Positions 30,688-39,987 of a stretch of 64,000 nucleotides of DNA are shown in pieces. This stretch comes from Sphingobium aromaticiconvertens (GTDB lineage: Bacteria > Pseudomonadota > Alphaproteobacteria > Sphingomonadales > Sphingomonadaceae). How positions within the stretch are numbered: the stretch's first letter is position 1; the number at the start of each line of letters is the position of its first letter. The position numbers were made by a program, and so were the translations under genes. The stretch lies in the NCBI RefSeq assembly GCF_037154075.1, contig NZ_JBANRJ010000001.1, forward strand, positions 124,001-188,000, written 5' to 3'. Under the pieces are notes generated by a model that saw only the letters and a program-made list of their open reading frames with translations, was not told the origin of the DNA and searched no databases.

Positions 30688-32289
30688 TTAAATGGTGATG
30701 TCCGTCGGACGGGCGCGGCGCAGCCAGTTCGCGACGATCATGCGGGTGAAGGTGACGGCGGTGAACACGCTGGTCGCGATGCCGATCAGCAGCACGATGG
30801 CAAAGCCCTTCACCGGGCCGGAGCCGAGCGCGAGCATGATGCCACCAGCGATGGCGTGGGTCACGTTCGCCTCGAAGATGGTGCGGCTGGCTTCCTTATA
30901 GCCGAACTCCACCGCCTGGACGACACCGCGCCCGCGCCGCCGCTCTTCGCGGATACGCTCGTAGATGAGAACGTTGGCGTCGACCGCCGTGCCGATGGTC
31001 AGCACGAAACCGGCGATACCGGGCAGGGTCAGCGTCGCCCCCAATATGCCCATGACCCCCAGGATCACCAGCACGTTGATGGCGACCGCCAGATTGGCAT
31101 ACATGCCGAACCGGCCATAGCTGGCGAACATGAACAGCGCGACGGCGGCAACGGCGATGATCGAGGCGATCAGGCCCGCGCGGATCGAATCGGCACCCAA
31201 CTGCGGACCGACCGTACGTTCCTCCACCACCGTCAGCGCGACGGGCAACTTGCCCGAACGCAGCGCGATGGCGAGTTGGTTGGCGCTTTCCACGGTGAAG
31301 TTACCGCTGATCTGCGCCGAGCCACCCAAAATCGGTTCGTTGATGTTGGGCGCGGACAGCACCCGGCCATCCAGGATGATGGCAAAGGGACGATTGACGT
31401 TCTGCGATGTCACCAGGCCAAAACGCCGACCGCCCGATGCGTTGAACGTGATCGACACGTTGGGCGCATTGGTTTGCGGGTCGTAACGCTGGCTGGCGTC
31501 GACCAGATCTTCGCCCGACACCATCACCTGCCGCTTGACGGCGATGAAGGGCACGCCCGATGGATTGTCGGGATAGGGCAGCACTTCGCTGCCCACCGGC
31601 GCACGACCCTGCGCCATTTCGGCGGGATCGGCGGCCTGATCGACCAGCTTGAATTCCAGTTTCGCGGTCTGGCCCAGCAGATCCTTCAGCGCCTTGGGGT
31701 CCTGAAGGCCCGGCACCTGCACGACGATGCGGTTGTTGCCCTGCTGCTGGATCGTGGGTTCGCGCGTGCCCATCTCGTCGATGCGCTTGCGGATAACCTC
31801 GGTCGCGACTTCCATCGCGCTCTTGACCGCATTGTTGATGCCGGCGTCGGTCGGCGTGATGACGACCGTGGAGCTGTTCACCACTTCGACATTGAAGTCG
31901 CGCTGCCCGGTCAGGCCCGCGCCTTGCGTCAGCGGACGAATACGCTCGACCGCCGCGTCCACCTGTTGCGGATCGCGGACCATGAAGGCGAGCTTGCCAT
32001 CACGGCTGGAGATGTCGCCCACGGCGATACGGGGCGTGCCCCGGCGCAGCTCCGTGCGGACCTGCTCCTCCATATTGACGAGGCGCTGCTTCGCCACATC
32101 CTGGGTCGATGCTTCAAGCAGCAGATGGCTGCCACCCGACAGATCGAGGCCCAGATTGACGCGGGTCTGCAATGCATTCGGAAAGTGCGACACAACGCTG
32201 TCGGGCAGGAAGCTGGGAACGGCGCACAAAATGCCGATCACCAGCGGCAGCAGAATCGTAAAAACGCGCCAGCGCGTGAAGTTCAGCAT
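30688..32289 (-). CDS. secD: Protein translocase subunit SecD
   Basis: 533 residues; N-terminal helix, two large periplasmic domains (P1/P4) and a C-terminal five-helix bundle. Motifs: NLGLDLSGGSHLLLE near 46-60 and GTAVDANVLIYERIREE near 443-459. It follows yajC by 7 bases and precedes secF, the usual YajC-SecD-SecF order. Confidence 0.97.
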   Translation of the reverse strand: MLNFTRWRVFTILLPLVIGILCAVPSFLPDSVVSHFPNALQTRVNLGLDLSGGSHLLLEASTQDVAKQRLVNMEEQVRTELRRGTPRIAVGDISSRDGKLAFMVRDPQQVDAAVERIRPLTQGAGLTGQRDFNVEVVNSSTVVITPTDAGINNAVKSAMEVATEVIRKRIDEMGTREPTIQQQGNNRIVVQVPGLQDPKALKDLLGQTAKLEFKLVDQAADPAEMAQGRAPVGSEVLPYPDNPSGVPFIAVKRQVMVSGEDLVDASQRYDPQTNAPNVSITFNASGGRRFGLVTSQNVNRPFAIILDGRVLSAPNINEPILGGSAQISGNFTVESANQLAIALRSGKLPVALTVVEERTVGPQLGADSIRAGLIASIIAVAAVALFMFASYGRFGMYANLAVAINVLVILGVMGILGATLTLPGIAGFVLTIGTAVDANVLIYERIREERRRGRGVVQAVEFGYKEASRTIFEANVTHAIAGGIMLALGSGPVKGFAIVLLIGIATSVFTAVTFTRMIVANWLRRARPTDITI

Positions 32290-32296
32290 CGGGGGG

Positions 32297-32632
32297 TCAG
32301 TCGTTTGCGGGCTTGGCGGCGGTCGGGTCGATCACGTCTGTCAGGGTCGACTTGACGGCCTTCACCTTCATGCCCGGCGCCAGCTCGATATCGACATAAT
32401 GTTCGTCGACGCGCGCGACCTTGCCGACAAGGCCTCCGCCGGTCACGACCTGATCACCCTTTTTCACCGACTCGATCTTGGCCTTATGCTCCTTCATCCG
32501 CTTCTGCTGCGGACGGATGAGCAGGAACCAGAACACCGCGAAGATCAGGACGAGCGGCAACATCTGCATGACGATACCGGCACCGGCCGAAGAACCGCCT
32601 GCTGCCTGGGCGAACGCTGGAGTGATGAACAT
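32297..32632 (-). CDS. yajC: Preprotein translocase subunit YajC
   Basis: Accessory subunit of the SecDF complex. 111 residues from the ATG at 32632 (MFITPAFAQAAGG), with a single helix (MQMLPLVLIFAVFWFLLIRPQQKR) and the conserved GDQVVTGGGLVGKVARVDE. No strong ribosome-binding site precedes it. An in-frame Met at 32668 has AAGG closer and could be the real start. Confidence 0.92.
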   Translation of the reverse strand: MFITPAFAQAAGGSSAGAGIVMQMLPLVLIFAVFWFLLIRPQQKRMKEHKAKIESVKKGDQVVTGGGLVGKVARVDEHYVDIELAPGMKVKAVKSTLTDVIDPTAAKPAND

Positions 32633-32825
32633 GGAGGGGTCGCCTTGGAGTGAAAGGAATGCCATTGCATGGGTTGCCGTGTGAAGGCCCCAATAGATCA
32701 AGGGCGCGCGGCTAACACAGATGCGCCTGCGGGTGCAACAGTGCGGTGCGAACGCCTGCCTTTCGCACGCTCGCTTTTGAGGCCTTGCAACTTCAACTTC
32801 ATCCCTCTATGTGCCCACCTCCGGT

Positions 32826-32902
32826 CGGGACGTAGCGCAGCCTGGTAGCGCATCACACTGGGGGTGTGGGGGTCGGAGGTTCGAATCCTCTCGTCCCGAC
32901 CA
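32826..32902 (+). tRNA. tRNA-Pro (anticodon GGG)
   Basis: 77 nt including the encoded CCA. Acceptor arms CGGGACG (32826-32832) and CGTCCCG (32892-32898) pair perfectly. The anticodon arm TCACA/TGTGG frames the loop CTGGGGG, so the anticodon is GGG at 32860-32862. The T arm is GGAGG-TTCGAAT-CCTCT. It closely resembles E. coli proL. Confidence 0.95.
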
Positions 32903-33028
32903 AATCTTTCCCGGCACAGCATCATCCCAGTTCAACGCAGCACCAGCGGGACGGCGGGTGCTTTGTGCTGTCCTACAATGTACCATATGGGATAAATATC
33001 TCGCCTTCTTCACGCGGAGGGCAGGCCA

Positions 33029-33568
33029 TTGGATATCGCGCAACTTATCGACGAAGTAATTGCCCGCGAGGGTGGCTATAACAACCATCCGGCCGATCGC
33101 GGTGGTCCCACGCGCTGGGGCATCACGCAAAGCGTCGCGCGCGCCAATGGCTATGCCGGTGATATGCGCGCCTTGCCGCGCGCGACCGCAGAAGCCATTT
33201 ATCGACGACTTTACTGGGATGCGCCGAAATTTTCCTTCGTGGCCGAAATCGCGCCCGACGTGTCCGCTGAACTGTTTGATACCGGCGTGAACATGGGCGT
33301 TGCGGTTGCTGGCCAATTCCTGCAACGCGCGCTCAATGCCCTCAATCGCAACGAACGGGATTATCCCGACCTCAAGGTTGATGGCGCCGTTGGCGCGAAG
33401 TCTCTGGCGGCGTTGGGCGCCTATCGGAAAGTTCGGGGCGCCGCAGGGGAAACCGTGCTGCTAAAGGCGATCGAAGCCCTGCAAGGCGAGCGCTACATCG
33501 CGCTGGCCGAACGCCGTCCGGCCAATGAGGCCTTTCTTTACGGCTGGCTTGCGAACCGGATCGGTTAG
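33029..33568 (+). CDS. Glycoside hydrolase 108 family endolysin (GTA/phage type)
   Basis: Cell-wall lysozyme of 179 residues. The catalytic Glu lies in AREGGYNNHPADRGGPTRWGIT near the N-terminus, typical of GH108, followed by a peptidoglycan-binding C-terminal region. A TTG start at 33029 is supported by GGAGGG six bases upstream. It is paired with a holin 13 bases downstream. No signal peptide is seen, in line with holin-dependent export. The pair matches the lysis genes of RcGTA-like gene transfer agents; no capsid genes are in the window. Confidence 0.85.
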   Translation: MDIAQLIDEVIAREGGYNNHPADRGGPTRWGITQSVARANGYAGDMRALPRATAEAIYRRLYWDAPKFSFVAEIAPDVSAELFDTGVNMGVAVAGQFLQRALNALNRNERDYPDLKVDGAVGAKSLAALGAYRKVRGAAGETVLLKAIEALQGERYIALAERRPANEAFLYGWLANRIG

Positions 33569-33581
33569 GGAGTATAGGGTG

Positions 33582-33962
33582 ATGATCGAGATGGGACCAG
33601 TCGTCAGGCTGATTGATCGGGTTATTCCGGACGAGGTGGCGCGCAACGCAGCAAAGCTGGAACTGTTGCGATTGGAGAGCGAAAGCGAACAATTCACGAT
33701 GCTGACCGAGGCGGAAAGCACCGACCTCTGGACCAGCCGGGCACGCCCCGCCTTTCTCTATGTCATCTATGCGCTGCTGCTGTGGGCAATCCCGATGGGG
33801 CTGATCGCCGGTGTGCGGCCCGACATGGCCGAAGCGATCACGCAGGGCATGCGTGCCTATCTGGAGAGCCTGCCGGAACCGCTCTACGCCCTCTTCGGCA
33901 CAGGCTATCTGGGTTACACCGCCGCACGAGCGTGGGGCAAGGCAAAGGGGGTTGAACGATAA
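33582..33962 (+). CDS. 3TM holin of gene-transfer-agent type
   Basis: 126-residue membrane protein: a charged N-terminal helix (about 10-45), then hydrophobic segments (AFLYVIYALLLWAIPMGLIAG near 60-80 and ALFGTGYLGYTAARAW near 105-120). The pattern matches the three-TM holin group for gene-transfer release. AGGGAG lies upstream, usable by the GTG at 33579 or the ATG at 33582. It is expected to let the endolysin reach the wall. Confidence 0.78.
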   Translation: MIEMGPVVRLIDRVIPDEVARNAAKLELLRLESESEQFTMLTEAESTDLWTSRARPAFLYVIYALLLWAIPMGLIAGVRPDMAEAITQGMRAYLESLPEPLYALFGTGYLGYTAARAWGKAKGVER

Positions 33963-33978
33963 GCGCGCGACCCGCCAG

Positions 33979-35400
33979 CTATTCCGCCGCGTCGGGCAGC
34001 GCGCGCAACGCCTCGGTCGAGCCGGGTTCCCGGACCAGCGCATCCACCGGCACCAATTCTTCCAGATCACGGCCGCCCGTCTCTATGTTGAGGTCGCGCA
34101 ACTTGCGGCCCGTCACCAACACCCGGCCCTCAAAGCTGCCGACGAAAGCATTATAATCCCCAACCGCCCCGTTGAGACGATTGCCGAGCTTTTTGAGTGA
34201 CGTCGCGGCGGCGGCGAGGCGCTCATACAGTTCCTTGCCCAGCATTCCGATTCGTTTGGCCTCATCCGCCATTTTCTCCTGCCGCCAGACGGCCGCGACG
34301 GTCCGCGCGATCGCGATGAGGTTCGTGGGCGTCGCCAGCAATACCCGGCGCGAAAAGGCATGATCCCACAGGCCCGGTTCATGCTCCAGCGCGGCGGACA
34401 GGAAATGCTCGCCCGGCACGAACATGATCACATAGTCGGGCGCCTCGTCGAACTGGTCAGCATAGCTTTTGCGCCCCAGCGCATCGACATGCGCGCGCAT
34501 CGCGTTGGCATGAGCAGTGAGATGGCGACGACGCTCCTCATCGCTGTCGGCGGCGAAGGCATCCTGATAGCTGTTGAGCGATACCTTGGCATCGACCACC
34601 AACATATTGTTGCCCGGCACACGAATGATGACGTCGGGGCGCAGGCGGCCATCTTCCACGGCGACGCTCACCTCGGTCTGAAAGTCGGCATGTTCGGACA
34701 AGCCGCAGCTTTCCAATACGTTGCGTAACTGCTGCTCGCCCCAGCGACCGCGCATCTTTGGCCCGGCGCGCAGCGAGGTGACGAGCTTGTTTGCCTCCGC
34801 CCGCACCGCTTCCTGGCCGACGCGCATCGACTCGATCATGCCGGTCAGATTGCCATAAGCCTCGGTGCGCTGCTGTTCGATCTGGCTGATCTTCAGATCG
34901 TAACGCTGGATCGTTTCATTTACCGGGTTGAGCAGTTGTTTGAGCTGCGCCTCGCTCTTTTCATGCGCCTGGGCAAAGCGCTGGTCGGCACGCTCCAGAA
35001 ACGCGTTCTGCGCCTGCCCCAGCAGCTTGCTGCCGATTTCGCTGAATTGCGCCGACAATTGTTCCTTGGCGTCGCGCATCTGGGCCAGTTGCGCCTCGAA
35101 GGACTCGGCGCGTGCCTGCGTATCGGACCGCAGCGCTGCCATATCGCGGAGCGCCGCATCCCGCTCGTTCGTGATGCCATCCAGCCGCTCGCGCAATTCG
35201 GCAGCCTGCCCGGCCCGCTCCTGCGCCACCACAAGCTCGCGCAGCGCCCCGTTGCGCTGTTCGGCGGCAAGGTCCAGCCGGGTAGAGACATCAGCCCGTT
35301 CCGCGCGCAGTCCTGTTATCGTCCCACTCCGCAGGAACCAGCCGACGAACAGACCCGCAATCAGGGCGGCAATGACAAGAAGGGTGGCAAGCAAGTCCAT
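33979..35400 (-). CDS. rmuC: DNA recombination protein RmuC
   Basis: 473 residues from the ATG at 35400 (MDLLATLLVIAALIAGLFVGW), which gives an N-terminal membrane helix. A long coiled coil follows (about 30-190), then the RmuC nuclease-like domain with MRGRWGEQQLRNVLESCGL, DAKVSLNSYQDA and MFVPGEHFLSAALEHEP. RmuC limits inversions at short repeats in E. coli; PD-(D/E)xK nuclease activity is predicted. The longer frame upstream has no membrane helix at its N-terminus and was rejected. Confidence 0.94.
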   Translation of the reverse strand: MDLLATLLVIAALIAGLFVGWFLRSGTITGLRAERADVSTRLDLAAEQRNGALRELVVAQERAGQAAELRERLDGITNERDAALRDMAALRSDTQARAESFEAQLAQMRDAKEQLSAQFSEIGSKLLGQAQNAFLERADQRFAQAHEKSEAQLKQLLNPVNETIQRYDLKISQIEQQRTEAYGNLTGMIESMRVGQEAVRAEANKLVTSLRAGPKMRGRWGEQQLRNVLESCGLSEHADFQTEVSVAVEDGRLRPDVIIRVPGNNMLVVDAKVSLNSYQDAFAADSDEERRRHLTAHANAMRAHVDALGRKSYADQFDEAPDYVIMFVPGEHFLSAALEHEPGLWDHAFSRRVLLATPTNLIAIARTVAAVWRQEKMADEAKRIGMLGKELYERLAAAATSLKKLGNRLNGAVGDYNAFVGSFEGRVLVTGRKLRDLNIETGGRDLEELVPVDALVREPGSTEALRALPDAAE

Positions 35401-35601
35401 GCGTGAATATGTCCTATGGGAACGAAAAGGGAACTTAGCTAGCCAGGCCGCTCCCGGCAAGGCACTTGTCGATGCCGTGCGAGGCGGCCCGAGGCGAGCG
35501 ATTGGACTTTGATCGCAAGGGCCGGGAAGCGCCATCGCGTCTTATGGGCTAATGCGGCATCTCAGACCATGTTGCCGATGAATCGATGAAGGAGAATGTT
35601 C

Positions 35602-36105
35602 ATGTCCTATGCCTGCAAAACCATGGCTTCGCCGGTCGGCACATTGACATTGGTGGCGAACGACAAGGGACTGGCCGCGATCCTTTGGGAAAATGACGAT
35701 CCGGATCGAGTGCGGCTGGGCAGCATGATCGAAGATCACAGCCATCCCCTGCTGATCGAGACGGAGATGCAGCTAAGCGACTATTTCGCGGGCCACCGCG
35801 CAGCTTTCAACCTACCGCTCGCCTTTGAAGGGACAAGCTTTCAACGCGCAGTCTGGGCGGCGCTGCTCACCATACCGTTCGGAGAAACCCGGAGTTATGG
35901 CGAGATCGCCCGGCAGATCGGCAGGCCCGGCGCCTCTCGCGCAGTCGGCGCGGCCAACGGCCGCAATCCGATCTCTATCATCGCCCCCTGCCATCGCGTG
36001 ATCGGCGCCAACGGCAAGCTAACGGGTTTTGCAGGCGGGTTGGAGGCCAAGGCGTGGCTGCTGGAAATGGAACGTGGGGGCGTGGTAGCTGAAGCGGCCG
36101 AATGA
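35602..36105 (+). CDS. ogt: Methylated-DNA--[protein]-cysteine S-methyltransferase
   Basis: Suicide repair enzyme that removes alkyl groups from O6-alkylguanine. 167 residues; catalytic Cys in APCHRVIGANGKLTGFAGG, helix-turn-helix SYGEIARQIGRPGASRAVGAANGRNP. I prefer the ATG at 35602, seven bases after GAAGGAG; an ATG two codons earlier is too close to the ribosome-binding site. Before the island inserted, this gene would have lain next to guaA. The ogt/ada distinction is by length only. Confidence 0.92.
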   Translation: MSYACKTMASPVGTLTLVANDKGLAAILWENDDPDRVRLGSMIEDHSHPLLIETEMQLSDYFAGHRAAFNLPLAFEGTSFQRAVWAALLTIPFGETRSYGEIARQIGRPGASRAVGAANGRNPISIIAPCHRVIGANGKLTGFAGGLEAKAWLLEMERGGVVAEAAE

Positions 36106-36142
36106 AGCCGACAAACGTCCCCCGGACTTTGTTACTTCGGCT

Positions 36143-36157
36143 TCATTCCCACTCGAT
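36143..36157. repeat. attL-like direct repeat of the guaA 3' end
   Basis: TCATTCCCACTCGAT, identical over 15 bp to the end of guaA at 56337-56351; the following base differs and the next two match again. It marks the left edge of the integrated element. Confidence 0.88.
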
Positions 36158-36257
36158 TGTTAATAAGGGTGAAAGTTCGTTATATATCAATATATTGATT
36201 GGTATCCGCGTTCTAATACCACGGAAAACACCACGTTGAATCTAGGCGGTGTTCCAT

Positions 36258-36656
36258 CTAGGCTAGCAGCCGAGCAGCTTCGCCCTGCTTTGATAACAGT
36301 GCGACCGCCTTCTTGTCGAAAGAGACGAAAGTTTCACCGCCCAGCCACTTGCCTTCGTGCGCCATGATGCCGTCAGCGAAGTCGCCTCCAGCCTCCAGCA
36401 GCGCAAGACCTGTCTCCACGGCAGGGCGGTTCATAACGACATTGTCTGCATCGAGCAGCGCGTGAATTGCTATAGACACATCCTCTTTCGGCAGCTTCGC
36501 ACCCTGTCGGAGTATCCAGACAAGCTCGCATAGCGACGGCAGCGATACGGCGATCAATGTCGCATCCCTGAGCAAGTCGCGCGCTGCACGGCATTGCCCG
36601 GCGTCGTCTTGCAGGATCGCACGGGCAAGCACATTGGTATCGGCAGTGATCTTCAT
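36258..36656 (-). CDS. PIN-domain toxin (VapC-like)
   Basis: Predicted RNase toxin of 132 residues. The PIN fold starts with KITADTNVLARAI (first Asp), and acidic residues recur at CELVWIL, GGDFADGIMA and FVSFDKKAV. The ATG at 36656 overlaps the stop of the upstream antitoxin (ATGA), so the pair is coupled. The usual antitoxin-first order is kept. Target RNA unknown. Confidence 0.85.
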   Translation of the reverse strand: MKITADTNVLARAILQDDAGQCRAARDLLRDATLIAVSLPSLCELVWILRQGAKLPKEDVSIAIHALLDADNVVMNRPAVETGLALLEAGGDFADGIMAHEGKWLGGETFVSFDKKAVALLSKQGEAARLLA

Positions 36657-36919
36657 TCGCTGTCCAACTCGCCAGCCCAACCCGCCGCCGCTATCTCGTT
36701 CATTTCCTCGATCGTCAGCGGCTTCTTCAGCTTCACCTTGCCGTCCAGCGCGTGGAGAAACCCGTCAATCGTGCCGGTTGGCCGGGCAGCCCGCACCCGC
36801 AGTTCGCCATCAGGCAGCTTTTCAAACTCGACCCGTTCCCCCGGCTTGATGCCGAGGTGCCGCAGCAAATCCCGCTTGAGCGTGACCTGTCCTTTCACCG
36901 TGACCGCCAGCGATGCCAT
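36653..36919 (-). CDS. AbrB/SpoVT-type antitoxin of the PIN toxin
   Basis: 88 residues from the ATG at 36919, which has a strong AGGAGG. The N-terminal swapped-hairpin DNA-binding domain reads MASLAVTVKGQVTLKRDLL with HLGIKPGERVEFEKLPDGELRV. The C-terminal half probably wraps the toxin. A perfect inverted repeat just upstream (36948-36967) is a likely operator for autoregulation. Longer upstream Met codons lie in the promoter and were rejected. Confidence 0.85.
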   Translation of the reverse strand: MASLAVTVKGQVTLKRDLLRHLGIKPGERVEFEKLPDGELRVRAARPTGTIDGFLHALDGKVKLKKPLTIEEMNEIAAAGWAGELDSE

Positions 36920-36947
36920 CACAACCTCCTTTATTCCATGAAAAAAT

Positions 36948-36967
36948 GTAATGTAAATACACATTAC
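36948..36967 (-). promoter_or_regulatory. Operator candidate of the toxin-antitoxin pair
   Basis: Perfect 7-bp inverted repeat GTAATGT and ACATTAC separated by 6 bases, 28 bases ahead of the antitoxin start. The region is AT-rich, unlike its surroundings. AbrB-like antitoxins usually bind such palindromes. Confidence 0.6.
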
Positions 36968-36999
36968 CGTCAAGGCTTAGGTGGCTCCTAAAGCGAACT

Positions 37000-39987
37000 T
37001 TAGGCAGCCGGTTGGATCTCCCTTAGCGCCCGGTTGAAAAAGTGGCGCGTGGCCCTCTCACGAGATTCCGCATCTGTTAGGACGATATTACGCATCTCGT
37101 TGTCCCGTTGGAACATGCGAATAGCCCCCTGAAAGAATGCTTGAGCGAAGGCCGTATAAACAACGTCTGGCGGATTGTTGCGGAGCATTTCTGATAGATC
37201 AGCATCTAGAATTTCAGCATTAATCTGCTCAAATCGGATCATATCAGCTTCAGAAAACTGCGTCCCGTGTCGCTCGTTGAATGCCTTAACGATCTCGGAA
37301 AGCTCCTTCTTCTCGTCCTCCGTGTAGGGCTTCGCACCAAATTCGCTAATCGCCTTGAGTGCGGTGGTATCGCCGGGAACAAGGGAGGCATCGCCCTGTT
37401 CTTTCTGCTCCACCTTGAATTTTTGCAGCCGGAGCATGTCATCGGTGATTTCGATTTCGGGCGGTAGCTGCCTGTTCGGAAGCAGCCGTGCGAGCCATGC
37501 GCCATAGGAATAAAGCTTCTCAAGGCCAGTATCATCCAACCTCATGATCTGGGCGATGAAGCTGTAGAAGCGCATGTAGCTGCGCAGAAGCTGGCGGAAC
37601 TCCTCCTGCCGCCCTTCATCGTCATCGGTTTCAAACCGGGCGACGGCTTGACGGACCAACCCTTCGAGCCGCGCACGGTCGCCGCCATCAAGTGCCCCCT
37701 GATAATAGGTCGCGGCAAACCGCTCAATTTCGTCCTTGTCGAGATAGGCGAATTTGAACAGCCGCCCTTCAAGGTCATAAACGAGATTGGGGTCGGAATT
37801 GGCTTCGAGCGCCGTCACCTCGAAATATGGCCGGAAGGCGTCCTGAATGTCCTCAATGGCATTCTGGAAATCGAGGATGAAGGTCTGATCCTTACCGGGA
37901 CGGGTGCGGTTCAGGCGTGACAGAGTTTGCACCGCCTGTAGGCCCGCCAGCTTGCGATCTACATACATCGCGCAGAGCTTAGGCTGGTCGAAACCGGTTT
38001 GGTATTTCTCGGCAACGATCAGGATTTGATACTGTTCGGGAAAGGGCGTGCCATCCGGCTTGAAGCCGTCGAAGCGACCCGGTAACTCGGTTTCAACGAA
38101 ACCCGTCAGGTCAGATTCAGTGTACGTTTGGCCATCGAAAGGAAGGTCGCCAGAGAAAGCAACAAGAGCGCGAAGGTCGGCATAGCCCTGGGCCTTGATG
38201 TAGTCACGCACCCCAAAATAGTAGCGCAGTGCATGATCGCGACTGCTGGTAACGAGCATGGCCTTGGCCTGCCCGTCGAGCATTTTTGCGACATGACGGC
38301 GAAAATGCTCGACGATGATCTCGACCTTTTGGCCGATGGCGGTGGGATGAAGGTTGGCGTAGCGTGCAACCCGCCGCTGACCGCGTCGGCCGCTCAATTG
38401 CGGGTCGTCCTCAATGGCCTTTTCTAGCTCGTAGTAAGCCTTGTAGGTCATATAGTTCTGGAGAACATCCAGAATGAAGTTTTCCTCGATGGCTTGGCGC
38501 ATTGAATAGAGATGGAAGGGATGCGGAAGCCCGTCCGCGCCTTTGTTGCCGAAGCGTTCCAGCGTGACATTACGCGGCGTGGCGGTGAAGGCAAAGAAAC
38601 TGATATTCGCCTGCGGACCACGTGCCTTCTGATAGGCCGCGATGATGTCCTCAATGTCATCGCTGGAATCCGCCTCGCGCGTGAGCGCGTCGGTCATAGC
38701 TTGGGCGGATTTGCCGGACTGGCTGCTGTGCGCCTCGTCCACGATGACAGCAAAGGTGCGATCACCCTGACCGGAAATCGCTTTCAGGTGATCGGTAGAA
38801 AATTTCTGGATCGTCGTGACGATGATGCGCGCACCCTTGGCGATGGCTTGCTTGAGCTGTTTGGATGTGCCGTCGATCTTGCGCACGACGCCCTGCGTCT
38901 GTTCGAACTGTGAGACGGTGCTTTGAAGCTGGCGGTCCAGCACGATACGGTCGGTGACGATGATAGCGGTGTTGAACACCGCTTTGTCGTCCGCGTCATG
39001 CAGGTTGATCGCGTGATGCGCGAGCCAGCCGATAGTGTTGGATTTGCCTGAACCGGCGGAGTGCTGGATCAGGTAATTTCGCCCAGCGCCGAACTGGCCT
39101 GCGTGCGCCATAAGCCTGCGCACGGCATCAAGCTGCTGGAAGCGCGGAAAGATCAGGGCTTCAGTCTTGCCGCTGGTGTCGAGGTGAATGAAGCGCCCGA
39201 TGATATCGAGCAACACGGCGCGGGAGAAAATGGCCGCGCCCCACTCGCCTGCGCCATAGAGATAGGCGACGCGGAACTCGTCTTCTATGTCGGGATTCCC
39301 GGCCCCGCCATCGCGGCCCCGGTTGAAGGGCAGGAAACGGGTGCGGCCATTTTGCAGCCGCGTGGTCATGGATACGTTGTCCTCGTCCAGCGCGAAATGG
39401 ACCAAGGCCCCGCGCTTGAAGGTCAGCAGCGGTTCGCCCGCTGGCGAGCGGTCCTGCCGGTATTGCTTTTCGGCATGGCGGAAATTGGAACCGGTGAGGA
39501 GGTTCTTAGCCTCCATCGTCGCCACGGGAAGGCCGTTGAGGAACAGAGCCACGTCCAGCCGCCCGCCGTGCCGCTCGCTGTATTCGACCTCCTTCATCAC
39601 CGAGAGAATATTGGCCTCGTATTCGACGACACGCTTGGGTTCCAATCCGCTGGCAGGCCGGAAATAGCAAAGCGCGAACTTGATACCGGGGACAATCTTG
39701 ATCCCCTGCCGTAGCACATCCAGCAACCCGCGATCTTTGAGGGACTTTTCAAGCTGCTTGAAGAAGGTGTCCGTCGCCGCTGCGGTATAGTGGCCTTCCA
39801 GCTTGGCCCATTCGTTAGGCTGGGTGTTTTGCACGAAGCGCAGGGCCAACGCCTTGTCCATTGCCAGCGCCCGGTCGTAATCGGCCTTGGCATCGCGCAA
39901 TTCATAGCCTTCGGACGCGACGAGCCGGGCAATCAGGTGGTCCTGCACCACCTGTTCCTTGTGGGCGTTGTGGGCGGCGGTTCTCAT
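37000..39987 (-). CDS. hsdR: Type I restriction endonuclease subunit R
   Basis: Motor and nuclease subunit of a type I restriction-modification system. 995 residues: an N-terminal nuclease domain with LDVALFLNGLPVATMEAKN (D and ExK residues, about 143-162), a helicase with Walker A QHSAGSGKSNT (about 308-318), DEAH (about 413-416) and further SF2 motifs (FFAFTATP, VAEKYQTGFDQPKL, QTLSRLNRT), and a C-terminal helical region. It is the last gene of hsdM-hsdS-abi-hsdR; each junction overlaps by about 4 bases. The gene appears intact. Confidence 0.95.
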   Translation of the reverse strand: MRTAAHNAHKEQVVQDHLIARLVASEGYELRDAKADYDRALAMDKALALRFVQNTQPNEWAKLEGHYTAAATDTFFKQLEKSLKDRGLLDVLRQGIKIVPGIKFALCYFRPASGLEPKRVVEYEANILSVMKEVEYSERHGGRLDVALFLNGLPVATMEAKNLLTGSNFRHAEKQYRQDRSPAGEPLLTFKRGALVHFALDEDNVSMTTRLQNGRTRFLPFNRGRDGGAGNPDIEDEFRVAYLYGAGEWGAAIFSRAVLLDIIGRFIHLDTSGKTEALIFPRFQQLDAVRRLMAHAGQFGAGRNYLIQHSAGSGKSNTIGWLAHHAINLHDADDKAVFNTAIIVTDRIVLDRQLQSTVSQFEQTQGVVRKIDGTSKQLKQAIAKGARIIVTTIQKFSTDHLKAISGQGDRTFAVIVDEAHSSQSGKSAQAMTDALTREADSSDDIEDIIAAYQKARGPQANISFFAFTATPRNVTLERFGNKGADGLPHPFHLYSMRQAIEENFILDVLQNYMTYKAYYELEKAIEDDPQLSGRRGQRRVARYANLHPTAIGQKVEIIVEHFRRHVAKMLDGQAKAMLVTSSRDHALRYYFGVRDYIKAQGYADLRALVAFSGDLPFDGQTYTESDLTGFVETELPGRFDGFKPDGTPFPEQYQILIVAEKYQTGFDQPKLCAMYVDRKLAGLQAVQTLSRLNRTRPGKDQTFILDFQNAIEDIQDAFRPYFEVTALEANSDPNLVYDLEGRLFKFAYLDKDEIERFAATYYQGALDGGDRARLEGLVRQAVARFETDDDEGRQEEFRQLLRSYMRFYSFIAQIMRLDDTGLEKLYSYGAWLARLLPNRQLPPEIEITDDMLRLQKFKVEQKEQGDASLVPGDTTALKAISEFGAKPYTEDEKKELSEIVKAFNERHGTQFSEADMIRFEQINAEILDADLSEMLRNNPPDVVYTAFAQAFFQGAIRMFQRDNEMRNIVLTDAESRERATRHFFNRALREIQPAA

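Noticed and set aside
29764..32355. 863-codon open frame on the plus strand
   Set aside because: Antisense to secF and secD; His, Asp and Gln-rich with no domain or ribosome-binding site.
32826..33962. Prophage or island integrated at tRNA-Pro
   Set aside because: No integrase, no repeat of the tRNA 3' end found downstream and only two phage-like genes; a GTA-type lysis cassette explains it better.
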